A DNA stretch of 37,449 nt, from assembly GCA_024403335.1 (NCBI GenBank), contig JAKSSA010000022.1, positions 1-37,449 on the forward strand, read 5' to 3'. Positions 7,339 through 14,520 of this stretch are shown here, in pieces; within the stretch, counting starts at the first letter, position 1, and each line of letters opens with the position of its first letter. Under the pieces are notes generated by a model that saw nothing but the letters and a program-made list of their open reading frames with translations, made no database searches and was not told the origin of the DNA. Source of the DNA: Lachnospiraceae bacterium (lineage in GTDB: Bacteria > Bacillota > Clostridia > Lachnospirales > Lachnospiraceae). Made by a program: the position numbers and the translations under genes.

Positions 7339-8274
7339 TTTTCTCACCACTTCTTCAGCTTTCTTGCCGTAAATGCCAAAACCTCTGTCATTTTTTGCAC
7401 TTTCAAGTGTATGAAGTCTGTGAGACCAGTCCCACCAAAAATATCCTGCAAACCAGTCTTTTTCCTGCATAACTTCAAAAGATGCTTCGAAGAATCGTGC
7501 CTGCTCTTCTTCTGACAAAGGAAGATCCGGATGTGTATAATCCCATGGCATCATTGCACAACCTGCTGCACTTCTGCAGCCAATTTCCATAAAAACTATT
7601 TTCTTATGCCATTTTTCCCAAACCTTATCAAGCATGTCAGCGGACTTTTTCCAGCCCTCTTTCATCTCCTCTAAGGTTGCATTTGGTCTTTTAGCCACTC
7701 TGTAATATGCGCTTGTTCCAATATAATCTATTTCATCATACCAATTAGCCACAAGTTCTTTGTCATGATTTGTGTTATAAATAAGTAATCCGTTGTAAAC
7801 GCCTCTTACAGATGCAATTAATAATCTCCAATTGCTTTCTTCTTTTTCCATCCCAAGCATTTCACAACCAAGGCAAAGCATCTCTGTGCCTGTTCTTTCT
7901 GCTATTTTTGCATAGTGGAGCATAAATCTTGTATATGAAAAGAACCACTTTTCCCAAGAAGCACTATCTGTTCCAAAATCAATCAAAGCTCTCCAAGAAC
8001 CATCTCTTACATTAATCATCGGTTTAAGACAAACCTTAGCACCCTTTGAATGAATTGTTTCTATCATTTTTTCAACTTCATAATCATCTAAGCTGCTGCC
8101 AAAGTGGAAATTAATCTCTGTGTCCTTAACTGTATTAATATGCTCTACAACGCAAAGAGAAACATAATCTACCCCTGTTGCAAGCATTTTATCAAGCGAA
8201 TCAATTGTGCTTTCCTTCAGATAATCTCCGCATCTTCCCATATATCCGAAGCTGTACCCCTTAATTTCAAACAT
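7324..8274 (-). CDS. GH113-like beta-mannanase/mannosidase, cytosolic
   Basis: The 316-residue product is a predicted TIM barrel of about the length of characterised GH113 enzymes. Candidate acid/base E138 lies in LCLGCEM, and candidate nucleophile E230 lies in VFMEIGCRS, a strand-end motif typical of this clan-A family. The late FWWDWS motif also fits. GH113 members cleave beta-1,4-mannan or mannooligosaccharides. There is no signal peptide, so the substrate is probably imported oligosaccharide. The ribosome binding site AAAGGAGGGG directly precedes the ATG, and a promoter lies at 8316-8344. The next gene downstream is the surface cellulase. The family assignment rests on these motifs alone; another clan GH-A family is possible. 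Confidence 0.75.
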   Translation of the reverse strand: MFEIKGYSFGYMGRCGDYLKESTIDSLDKMLATGVDYVSLCVVEHINTVKDTEINFHFGSSLDDYEVEKMIETIHSKGAKVCLKPMINVRDGSWRALIDFGTDSASWEKWFFSYTRFMLHYAKIAERTGTEMLCLGCEMLGMEKEESNWRLLIASVRGVYNGLLIYNTNHDKELVANWYDEIDYIGTSAYYRVAKRPNATLEEMKEGWKKSADMLDKVWEKWHKKIVFMEIGCRSAAGCAMMPWDYTHPDLPLSEEEQARFFEASFEVMQEKDWFAGYFWWDWSHRLHTLESAKNDRGFGIYGKKAEEVVRKYYKN

Positions 8275-8315
8275 AGCCCCTCCTTTAAAGATTCAAAATC
8301 CAAACCTTTAAACTC

Positions 8316-8344
8316 CTTATACGATAATATGCCATTTTTATCAA
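8316..8344 (-). promoter_or_regulatory. Probable promoter of the GH113-like gene
   Basis: On the minus strand: TTGATA (8339-8344), 17-base spacer, TATAAG (8316-8321). The leader before the ATG at 8274 would be about 35 bases. Confidence 0.5.
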
Positions 8345-8377
8345 TGTATTATGTTGTAATTGCGATTATGTGATAAC

Positions 8378-8404
8378 ACAAAAAAGACGCTTATTCAGCG
8401 TCTT
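8378..8404 (-). terminator. Intrinsic terminator after tRNA-Arg
   Basis: The stem AAGACGC/GCGTCTT (8384-8390 with 8398-8404) has a 7-base loop and is followed on the minus strand by TTTTTT and then GTG. It lies 24 bases past the tRNA 3' end. Confidence 0.88.
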
Positions 8405-8427
8405 CATGAATTTTTGCAAAAAAATAA

Positions 8428-8501
8428 CGTGCATGAGAGGATTCGAACCCCCGACACCTTGGTCCGTAGCCAAGTGCTCTATCCAGCTGAGCTACATGCA
8501 C
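8428..8501 (-). tRNA. tRNA-Arg (anticodon ACG)
   Basis: This is a 74-nt cloverleaf. The acceptor stem GTGCATG/CATGCAC pairs perfectly, the D-arm contains AGCTCAGCTGGATAGAGC, and the anticodon arm CTTGG-CTACGGA-CCAAG gives ACG. The T-arm contains GGTTCGAATCC, and the discriminator base is G. CCA is not encoded. The wobble A would be edited to inosine by TadA to read CGU, CGC and CGA, as is known for bacterial tRNA-Arg(ACG). It has its own promoter and terminator, so it is a single-gene unit. Confidence 0.97.
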
Positions 8502-8521
8502 ATTTTTTCGTTAGCTTTGCA

Positions 8522-8550
8522 AGTATACAACAAAGATAAAAATTCGTCAA
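8522..8550 (-). promoter_or_regulatory. Promoter of tRNA-Arg
   Basis: On the minus strand: TTGACG (8545-8550), 17-base spacer, TATACT (8522-8527), ending about 20 bases before the mature tRNA 5' end at 8501. Confidence 0.85.
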
Positions 8551-8619
8551 GCATATTTTTCACAAAAAGCCTGCCGCACCATTAGCCATTAGCTGCGTCA
8601 TCATCCTCACATTTTATCC

Positions 8620-9756
8620 TTAAAACTTCGGCTTAGGGCCCATAAACTGATAATAGTAGGTTTTAATCATACCATTATATATTTTTCGATTCTTTGTAGC
8701 TTTCTTTCCAATATACTTTTCTGCATCCTCGTAAGAAGTAATCAAAAAATATGACCATGTATCAATATTTTCCATAGTCTTACCTATCTTGCCGTAAAGT
8801 TCAGGCAAGGCTGCCTTTTCTTCAAGTCTTTCACCATATGGAGGATTTGTAATAATAAATCCGTATTTTTTAGGAGATGACAATAGGGAAATATCTCTTG
8901 CCTGGAAATGAATTTTGTTCTCAACTCCCGCAAGCTTGGCATTTTCCCTTGAGGCATAAATCATGTCTCTGTCTAAATCAAAACCTGAAATACTAAGCTC
9001 TGTGTCAGGCTTTACAAGTGACTTTGCCTCCAAAAATGCATCCTCCCAGATTTTTTTATCGCAAAGATTTTTAAAATTTTGTGAAATAAAAGTTCTGTTC
9101 ATGCCCGGTGCCATATTCATTCCAATCATGGCTGCTTCAATGGGGAAAGTACCACTTCCGCAAAACGGGTCAATCAAAGGACGATCTGCTTTCCAGGGCG
9201 AAAGAAGAATTAATGCAGCGGCAAGTGTTTCGGTAATAGGAGCCTTTGCAGTAAATTTACGATATCCTCTTTTATGCAAAGACTCTCCTGACAAGTCAAT
9301 TCCTACCAAAACCTCATCTTTAACTATTGATACTCTGACAGGATATGCTTCACCATCTTCAGGAAACCAGTCCATGTGATAATTAAGCTTCATGCGCTCA
9401 ACCATCGCCTTTTTCATTATTGACTGGATGTCAGATGGTGAAAAGAGCTTGCTTCTTACCGAATTAGCCTTTGTTACCCAAAACTTTGCATTCTTCGGAA
9501 AATACATTTCCCATGGAATCGACTTTGTTCCAACAAACAAATCTTCATAGGTTTCGGCATGAAATTCTCCGACCTTTAAAAGAACTCTTTCTGTAGTTCT
9601 CAAAAAGATGTTAGCTCTTGCAATGGCACTTTCATCGCCCTTAAAAGTAACTTTTCCGTCTTCAACCTTGCTTATTTCATAACCCAGGTTAATTATTTCA
9701 TTTTTCAAAACTGCCTCTGTCCCAAAATGACAGGGGCAAACAAACTCATAAAGCAT
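8620..9756 (-). CDS. rlmL: THUMP-domain rRNA (guanine-N2) methyltransferase, RlmL/YpsC type
   Basis: The product has 378 residues. The N-terminus (FVCPCHFGTEAVLKNEI) and the following region are the ferredoxin-like/THUMP RNA-binding part of this family, to about residue 160. The C-terminal half is a class I SAM-dependent methyltransferase with DPFCGSGTFPIEAA (SAM-binding loop) and the catalytic NPPYGERL. Relatives methylate a guanine N2 in 23S rRNA during ribosome assembly. It lacks the RlmK half of the E. coli fusion, as is normal in Firmicutes. AGAGGA precedes the ATG. It stands alone between the tRNA and a lipase-like gene, and I see no clear promoter. Confidence 0.9.
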   Translation of the reverse strand: MLYEFVCPCHFGTEAVLKNEIINLGYEISKVEDGKVTFKGDESAIARANIFLRTTERVLLKVGEFHAETYEDLFVGTKSIPWEMYFPKNAKFWVTKANSVRSKLFSPSDIQSIMKKAMVERMKLNYHMDWFPEDGEAYPVRVSIVKDEVLVGIDLSGESLHKRGYRKFTAKAPITETLAAALILLSPWKADRPLIDPFCGSGTFPIEAAMIGMNMAPGMNRTFISQNFKNLCDKKIWEDAFLEAKSLVKPDTELSISGFDLDRDMIYASRENAKLAGVENKIHFQARDISLLSSPKKYGFIITNPPYGERLEEKAALPELYGKIGKTMENIDTWSYFLITSYEDAEKYIGKKATKNRKIYNGMIKTYYYQFMGPKPKF

Positions 9757-9795
9757 AAATCCTCTTATTAATCAGCTATTTTCATTAACACTTAT

Positions 9796-9855
9796 CATAA
9801 GCACTTTTTCATAAGCTGCTTTCATTCGCTATTCTCTAAAGCACCTTTCATAAGC
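9796..9855 (-). repeat. Degenerate CATAAGC-centred repeats downstream of the lipase-like gene
   Basis: CATAAGC recurs at 9796, 9810 and 9849 within diverged TTTCATT/CTATT context. The stretch lies 9 bases past the stop codon at 9864. It is a weak repeat, listed because of its position. Confidence 0.35.
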
Positions 9856-9863
9856 TTCATTCA

Positions 9864-10775
9864 TCAGTTATTATTATAAAATTCTACAAATTCCTTCATG
9901 ATATCTTCTTTTCCAAATTCATTAAGAAGTTCATGACGGCAATCCTTATAAAGCTTCAAATCCACCTTCTTAAAACCAAGCTTCTTAAAAGCCTCACAAA
10001 GCTGTGTAACACCGTTTCCAAAACCGCCTACAGGATCCTTCTCTCCTGATACTATCCATATAGGCAAGTCTCTTCTTGTCTTTGCAATCTTTGATAAAGT
10101 CGCTGCCCTTCCTGTCAAATCAACCAAATCATGGTAGAAAGAATTGGTGCATATAAAACCGTCATACGGATCATCTATGTATTCCTTTACAATTTCTGCA
10201 TCTTGTGTAAGCCAGTCAAAAGGAGTATCCTTGCAAACTGACTTATAGGCTTTGCTTCCAAAAAGGAATTTATCCGCAAAAACACCTCGTGATTTCTTTC
10301 CCTTAAATAAAGCTATAATAGAAAACAGGCATTTACCGACTGAGCATGCAAACGGTGGCATAAAATTGCTTCCGCAAAGAATAATTCCATCAAAATCACA
10401 TTCTTCCTGGATAACACTTCTTGCAATAATAGAGCCCATACTATGTGCAAAAACAAAAGTCTTTTTTCCTCTGTTGTTGCTCTTTACATATCTTAATGCA
10501 TTTACTGCATCAGCTATAACAATATCTGCGCCATCTTTTTCCGCAAAAAATCCAAGTTCTTCTTCCTTTTTATCAGTTCCATGACCTCTGTGATCATACA
10601 TAAATACATCATAGCCTGCATCATTCAAACATTCTGCAAATCCATAATATCTCTCATGATGCTCAGCCATTCCATGAAGGAATAAAACCGAACCTTTTAT
10701 CTCTTCCATTAAAGTTCTTGAAACCTCAATTTTTGTTACATAACCATCTGACTGTCTTAATTCAATCTTCTCCAT
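9864..10775 (-). CDS. Alpha/beta hydrolase, monoacylglycerol lipase/lysophospholipase type
   Basis: The ATG at 10775 is chosen because it has GGAGAGG upstream; an in-frame ATG 42 bases earlier has no ribosome binding site. The 303-residue product shows HGMAEHHERY (oxyanion region), DHRGHGTD, and the nucleophile elbow AHSMGS (Ser112). It also has SGEKDPVGG with the acidic residue and CRHELLNE with the catalytic His. DPVG plus RHExLNE is the signature of the monoglyceride lipase/lysophospholipase-like hydrolases. No signal peptide is seen, so it is cytosolic. It follows the YhhN gene by 55 bases and is probably co-transcribed, which suggests a joint role in lysolipid turnover. The exact substrate is unknown. 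Confidence 0.88.
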   Translation of the reverse strand: MEKIELRQSDGYVTKIEVSRTLMEEIKGSVLFLHGMAEHHERYYGFAECLNDAGYDVFMYDHRGHGTDKKEEELGFFAEKDGADIVIADAVNALRYVKSNNRGKKTFVFAHSMGSIIARSVIQEECDFDGIILCGSNFMPPFACSVGKCLFSIIALFKGKKSRGVFADKFLFGSKAYKSVCKDTPFDWLTQDAEIVKEYIDDPYDGFICTNSFYHDLVDLTGRAATLSKIAKTRRDLPIWIVSGEKDPVGGFGNGVTQLCEAFKKLGFKKVDLKLYKDCRHELLNEFGKEDIMKEFVEFYNNN

Positions 10776-10830
10776 GTTCTTACCTCTCCAATACCTTTGT
10801 TTATCTTTTTTATGCATTATATATCATTTA

Positions 10831-11580
10831 TTATGAAATGCTTTGAAAAACCGAGCTTACGAAAAATAAACCAGATGCTGCTATTAAAAGCTGTCCCAAA
10901 TAATAAGTCAAAAGATTAATAGCACGAAGCGGCTTAATCTTTTTACCAAATGAATAATAAATCATTATAAAATCGCTCACCAAGAAAAATAATGCGCCAA
11001 TGAACATAAAAATACCATAACACAGCATTCCGCCTCTTGAGCCCTGCTTTAAAAGACCTGCAAGCTGCGCTGCTGAAGCACAGTACATGGTAATAACCAC
11101 AACCAGATAAACATAACCAAAGATTTTCAAGCCCTTGCTTGGTGCAATAATTCTTCTCATCAAAGGCGGAATGGAAATCAATGATAAAAACACCGTACTT
11201 AATATTGTTATCATTAAAGCAACCAATACTCCGCCATAGCTTAATGCGACTTTAAGCATGGCTGCTATATAAAGGAAATGTCCTGACATAAAAGCAAGTA
11301 TTCCGACCGCAAAAATCTTATTGGACAAAGCCCCCTCATAAAGATTTCGCATATTCAAAAATACATCGCCGATTAAGCCAAGTATTAATCCGATTATTAC
11401 CAGATTCTTAACAGCATCATTAACCTTGCTGTAAGCAATAAACCCGATAACAACAAAAAATAAAGAAGCTATACCTTTAAAAATCGTAGCCTGAAACATC
11501 TCTTGGGCATATTCTTTTTTAATAAACCACAAATCAACCAATATGCCTGCAATAGCCAAAAACAAACACCAAACCCACAT
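10831..11580 (-). CDS. YhhN/TMEM86-family membrane protein (lysoplasmalogenase-like)
   Basis: The ATG at 11580 has GGAGG 5 bases upstream; a TTG four codons earlier would lie on the binding site itself. The 249-residue product has about eight hydrophobic helices. The motif LGLIGDVFLN near residues 80-90 and a second conserved acidic position in FFLVSDFIM late in the protein match the YhhN family. Characterised members hydrolyse the vinyl-ether bond of lysoplasmalogens. Many clostridia make plasmalogens, so this function is plausible here. The next gene is a lysophospholipase-like hydrolase. A terminator hairpin ends just before this gene and no separate promoter is evident, so expression may depend on read-through from yjfB. 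Confidence 0.82.
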   Translation of the reverse strand: MWVWCLFLAIAGILVDLWFIKKEYAQEMFQATIFKGIASLFFVVIGFIAYSKVNDAVKNLVIIGLILGLIGDVFLNMRNLYEGALSNKIFAVGILAFMSGHFLYIAAMLKVALSYGGVLVALMITILSTVFLSLISIPPLMRRIIAPSKGLKIFGYVYLVVVITMYCASAAQLAGLLKQGSRGGMLCYGIFMFIGALFFLVSDFIMIYYSFGKKIKPLRAINLLTYYLGQLLIAASGLFFVSSVFQSIS

Positions 11581-11601
11581 AAACACCTCCAAAAATACCC
11601 C

Positions 11602-11635
11602 AAAAAATAATGCACCTGATTTACTAACAGGTGCA
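11602..11635 (-). terminator. Intrinsic terminator between yjfB and the YhhN gene
   Basis: The stem TGCACCTG/CAGGTGCA (11611-11618 with 11628-11635) has a 9-base loop and is followed on the minus strand by TTATTTTTTGG. The T-run ends about 22 bases before the next start codon. Confidence 0.85.
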
Positions 11636-11649
11636 TAGTTATCCTAAAA

Positions 11650-11856
11650 TTAAAGTCTGATATCAATATTACCGCCAAGATTGGGATTAACAGACCTCTC
11701 CATCGCCTGCTGATTCTTCATCGACTTCTGCATCATTTCAATTAAGCTTTTGCCTGAAGATTCAACTGTATCAAGCGATTTCTTTAAAACTGCAACACCA
11801 AGGTCGCCTTGCAGTTTCGCTGCTGACTGAGCAACAGACATTGAAGGAATATCCAT
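11650..11856 (-). CDS. YjfB-family protein (putative motility-associated)
   Basis: The 68-residue product begins MDIPSMSVAQSAAKLQGDLG and continues VAVLKKSLDTVESSGKSLIE. This is the pattern of the YjfB family, named as putative motility proteins and found mainly in flagellated Firmicutes. It has no signal peptide or membrane segment and is predicted to be helical. AGGAGGT precedes the ATG by 7 bases. A strong sigma-A-type promoter lies upstream and a hairpin terminator downstream, so it is well expressed and mostly monocistronic. Molecular role unknown. No flagellar genes lie in the window. Confidence 0.85.
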   Translation of the reverse strand: MDIPSMSVAQSAAKLQGDLGVAVLKKSLDTVESSGKSLIEMMQKSMKNQQAMERSVNPNLGGNIDIRL

Positions 11857-11913
11857 AAATACGACCTCCTGTCCATCTTTTCAATATTGTTTATATCCTG
11901 CCAATACAAAGTT

Positions 11914-11942
11914 ATTATAGCTTAAAATGCGTTAATAGTCAA
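11914..11942 (-). promoter_or_regulatory. Promoter of yjfB
   Basis: On the minus strand: TTGACT (11937-11942), 17-base spacer, TATAAT (11914-11919). The leader is about 50 bases. Confidence 0.85.
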
Positions 11943-12025
11943 TATAACTCAAATTTATCAAACATAACACAAATTCAGCATAGCACAAATTCAGCAAATA
12001 TCTTATGTAAAAACATAGTGTGGTT

Positions 12026-12122
12026 ATCCTATATAATATCTTATATTATATCTTACATAATATCGTACATGATATCCTATATAAATATCTTACACAACAT
12101 CCTGCATGAGTAGTATCCTATA
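12026..12122 (-). repeat. Degenerate 12-bp tandem repeat downstream of thrC
   Basis: Eight consecutive units follow the pattern ATCxTAxATxAT: six have lengths 12, 12, 12, 12, 13 and 12, then one of 16 and a partial one. Unit starts are 12026, 12038, 12050, 12062, 12074, 12087, 12099 and 12115. Units differ by one to four bases. The array ends about 10 bases past the thrC stop codon. Just beyond it (11967-11997) ACAAATTCAGCA also occurs twice. Confidence 0.75.
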
Positions 12123-12132
12123 GCAAGCTATA

Positions 12133-13599
12133 TTACAGAATAACATCCTTCATTTCAGAAATTTCACATACTGTCTTGTGTCTGATTTCAGCATTTATAA
12201 TTTCCTTAACTGCTAAAGGCTTTTCAACCTTTGAAAGAATTTCAAGTTTATCAAGCTTCTCAAAATCCGTAAGCTCATTATACTCAGGTGCAATAGCTTT
12301 GATAACTGCTCCGGCAAATTTATAAGGACTTGCTGTTGAAGCAATGACAACAGGTTTCTTTTCAAGTCTGCCTTCAAGCTTACTTAATACTGCACGACCT
12401 ACCGCTGTGTGAGTATCAATTACATAATCTTCAGTTTCATAAACATTCTTAATTGCAGCTAAAGTCTCTTCTTCATCAGCAGAGCCTGCAATAAAATCGC
12501 TCATGAAATTCTGCATTTTTTCATCAAGCTCATACTTCCCTGTTTCCTTCAAAGACTTCATAAGCTCATTTACCTTTTCATCTGATTCGCCTGCTGCGAA
12601 ATAAAGAAGTCTCTCAAGATTACTTGAAATCAGAATATCCATTGAAGGAGAATTTGTCAGATAAAAATCTCTGTTTCTGTTATAAATACCTTCTTCAAAG
12701 AAGTCTGTTAAAACTCTGTTTTTATTTGAAGCACAAACAAGTTTATCAACAGGAAGTCCCATTCTCTTTGCAAAGTATGCAGCTAAAATATTACCAAAGT
12801 TTCCTGTCGGAACAACTACATTAATGCTCTCTCCTGCTTTAAGTCCTTTATTCTTTACAAGGTAAAGATAAGAATATACATAGTAAGCAATCTGAGGAAG
12901 CAAACGTCCTATGTTGATTGAATTTGCTGAAGAAAATACAAAGCCCTTTTCCTTCATTTCCTGCTTAAGAGCAGAATCGTTAAAGATGTTTTTTACACCT
13001 GTCTGCGCATCATCAAAATTGCCCTTAATAGCTACAACCTTTGTATTGCTTCCTTTGGTTGTAACCATCTGAAGCTCTTGTACCTTGCTTACACCACCAT
13101 AGGGATAAAATACCGTAATACCGGTTCCGGGAACATCAAGGAAGCCCTCTAAAGCTGCCTTTCCGGTATCACCTGAAGTTGCGGTCAAAATAACTATTTT
13201 TTCCTTTAAATCACATTTTTTAGCTGCAGTTGTCATAAGATAAGGAAGAATAGACAATGCCATATCCTTAAAAGCAATTGTCTTGCCATGAAAAAGTTCA
13301 AGGAAATAAACATCTCCCTTTGTTTCTTTCATGACAACCTTGTCAGGAACGTCAAATTTCTCATCATATGCATTGTCAACACAATATCTTAACTCTTCTT
13401 CAGTATAATCTGTTAAGAAAAGCTTTAATACCTCATATGCAACATTTCTGTAGCTTAAAGGCGCATCAATAAGTGATGATAAATCAAGTGTCGGCATAGT
13501 TGTTGGAACAAATAATCCACCTTCATCCGAAAGGCCCTTCAAAATAGCCTCGGCACCTGTAACCTTTAAGTTCTTGTTTCTTGTACTTGTGTAAAACAT
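12133..13599 (-). CDS. thrC: Threonine synthase
   Basis: This 488-residue enzyme is the full length of the longer threonine synthase type. PLP-binding Lys111 lies in HGKTIAFKDMA, and the phosphate-binding loop region ATSGDTGKAALEGF is intact. It converts O-phosphohomoserine to threonine, the last step of the pathway whose earlier gene hom lies at 21436-22641. The ribosome binding site is weak (AGGA, 7 bases before the ATG). The gene follows the AP2-HNH-AP2 gene by 54 bases with no terminator between, so it may be transcribed from upstream. A degenerate 12-bp repeat starts right after its stop codon. Confidence 0.97.
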   Translation of the reverse strand: MFYTSTRNKNLKVTGAEAILKGLSDEGGLFVPTTMPTLDLSSLIDAPLSYRNVAYEVLKLFLTDYTEEELRYCVDNAYDEKFDVPDKVVMKETKGDVYFLELFHGKTIAFKDMALSILPYLMTTAAKKCDLKEKIVILTATSGDTGKAALEGFLDVPGTGITVFYPYGGVSKVQELQMVTTKGSNTKVVAIKGNFDDAQTGVKNIFNDSALKQEMKEKGFVFSSANSINIGRLLPQIAYYVYSYLYLVKNKGLKAGESINVVVPTGNFGNILAAYFAKRMGLPVDKLVCASNKNRVLTDFFEEGIYNRNRDFYLTNSPSMDILISSNLERLLYFAAGESDEKVNELMKSLKETGKYELDEKMQNFMSDFIAGSADEEETLAAIKNVYETEDYVIDTHTAVGRAVLSKLEGRLEKKPVVIASTASPYKFAGAVIKAIAPEYNELTDFEKLDKLEILSKVEKPLAVKEIINAEIRHKTVCEISEMKDVIL

Positions 13600-13653
13600 A
13601 GTTCGTTCCTACTTTCTATAAAGTCATAGTTCCCATCAAGGTATTCTATGCTG

Positions 13654-14460
13654 TTAATCCTTAAACTGCTTGGCCACTCTGACCTTGTTATATCTTGCAA
13701 TCAGCTCATATTCCGGCAAATCCACATAATTTCTGGGATATGCTTTCTTATCTCCATGGCGTTCTCTGTAATCTGCTGCTTTATTATAAGCTAAAGCTGC
13801 ATCCACTTCGTTAGAATATCGGCCAACAATATTTGCGCCGTTTATCTGTATTTTAGTTATAAATACTTCTCTTCCGGAAAGCAACTGTCTTGTAACCCCA
13901 TGATAATGATTTACAATCTCTATATTTTCATATCTGAAATCTTTATCGTCACCATTTACAAAAAAATAATCTTTATCTTTTAGTGCATAATTTTTGATAC
14001 CATAACGATTCAGTATATTCTCCTGCATTCCACAGTTTTCCACGAACAAATGCCCACCTCTTCGTACTATTTTATGGTGCGAATAGTAAAAAAGATCTTC
14101 ATTATCAAATCTCATGAAATCATTTACCCCAAAATAGTAAAGAAAACTCTTCTTTTCAAGGTATATGGGATTTCTTACATAAATACCATTATCCTGCAAA
14201 TTTATAAGCACTACCCATTTCTCAAAAGACAGTGCATGTTTTTTTGCCGAATAATCATCAATTCTGAAACGCCATTCATTCTCACTTTTAAATCCCTGCT
14301 CTGCATAATCAAGAATAACCCTGGCTACATTGTAAGCTTTTGCTGCCTCGTCTTCACTATCAAAGCTCCCAAGACTTATGTGCTTTCCTTTAAAAGAAAT
14401 CGAAGCGCGAAAATATGCTGTTCCATCTTTTTTATTGGCTGCAAATACACCTTTTTTCAT
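13654..14460 (-). CDS. AP2-like / degenerate HNH-like / AP2-like DNA-binding protein
   Basis: This 268-residue protein has three parts. Residues 3-52 resemble an AP2-type DNA-binding module (AYFRASISFKGKHISLGSF, then EAAKAYNVA). Residues 120-185 resemble an HNH nuclease fold, ending VNGDDKDFRYENIEIVN. Residues 186-232 are a second AP2-like module (ITKIQINGANIVGRYS, then DAALAYNKAADY). In HNH enzymes the segment before xNGDxxDxRxxNL normally carries a catalytic His; here it is DYFFVNGDD, so cleavage activity is probably lost. AP2 and HNH modules together are known from homing endonucleases. This gene is free-standing, with no intron or insertion signs, and sits between a hydrolase and thrC. 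A domesticated regulator is one possibility. GAGG lies 8 bases before the ATG. Confidence 0.7.
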   Translation of the reverse strand: MKKGVFAANKKDGTAYFRASISFKGKHISLGSFDSEDEAAKAYNVARVILDYAEQGFKSENEWRFRIDDYSAKKHALSFEKWVVLINLQDNGIYVRNPIYLEKKSFLYYFGVNDFMRFDNEDLFYYSHHKIVRRGGHLFVENCGMQENILNRYGIKNYALKDKDYFFVNGDDKDFRYENIEIVNHYHGVTRQLLSGREVFITKIQINGANIVGRYSNEVDAALAYNKAADYRERHGDKKAYPRNYVDLPEYELIARYNKVRVAKQFKD

Positions 14461-14520
14461 TCTTCATACCTCGACGAAACCATATTTCACAAAATCTTAT
14501 CCTTTTAGGAATATGCGCTA

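Noticed and set aside
8428-8501. tRNA-Arg as an integration site
   Set aside because: No integrase and no second copy of the tRNA 3' end found in the window.
8370-8585. Plus-strand open frame with GFEPPTPWSVAKCSIQLSY
   Set aside because: It is the antisense of tRNA-Arg; this peptide-like string is a well-known false gene over reversed tRNA sequence.
12026-12122. Repeat array as a CRISPR
   Set aside because: Units are contiguous 12-mers with no spacers, and no cas genes are present.
13654-14460. AP2-HNH-AP2 gene as part of a mobile element
   Set aside because: No terminal repeats, target duplications, intron features, recombinase or tRNA junction seen around it.
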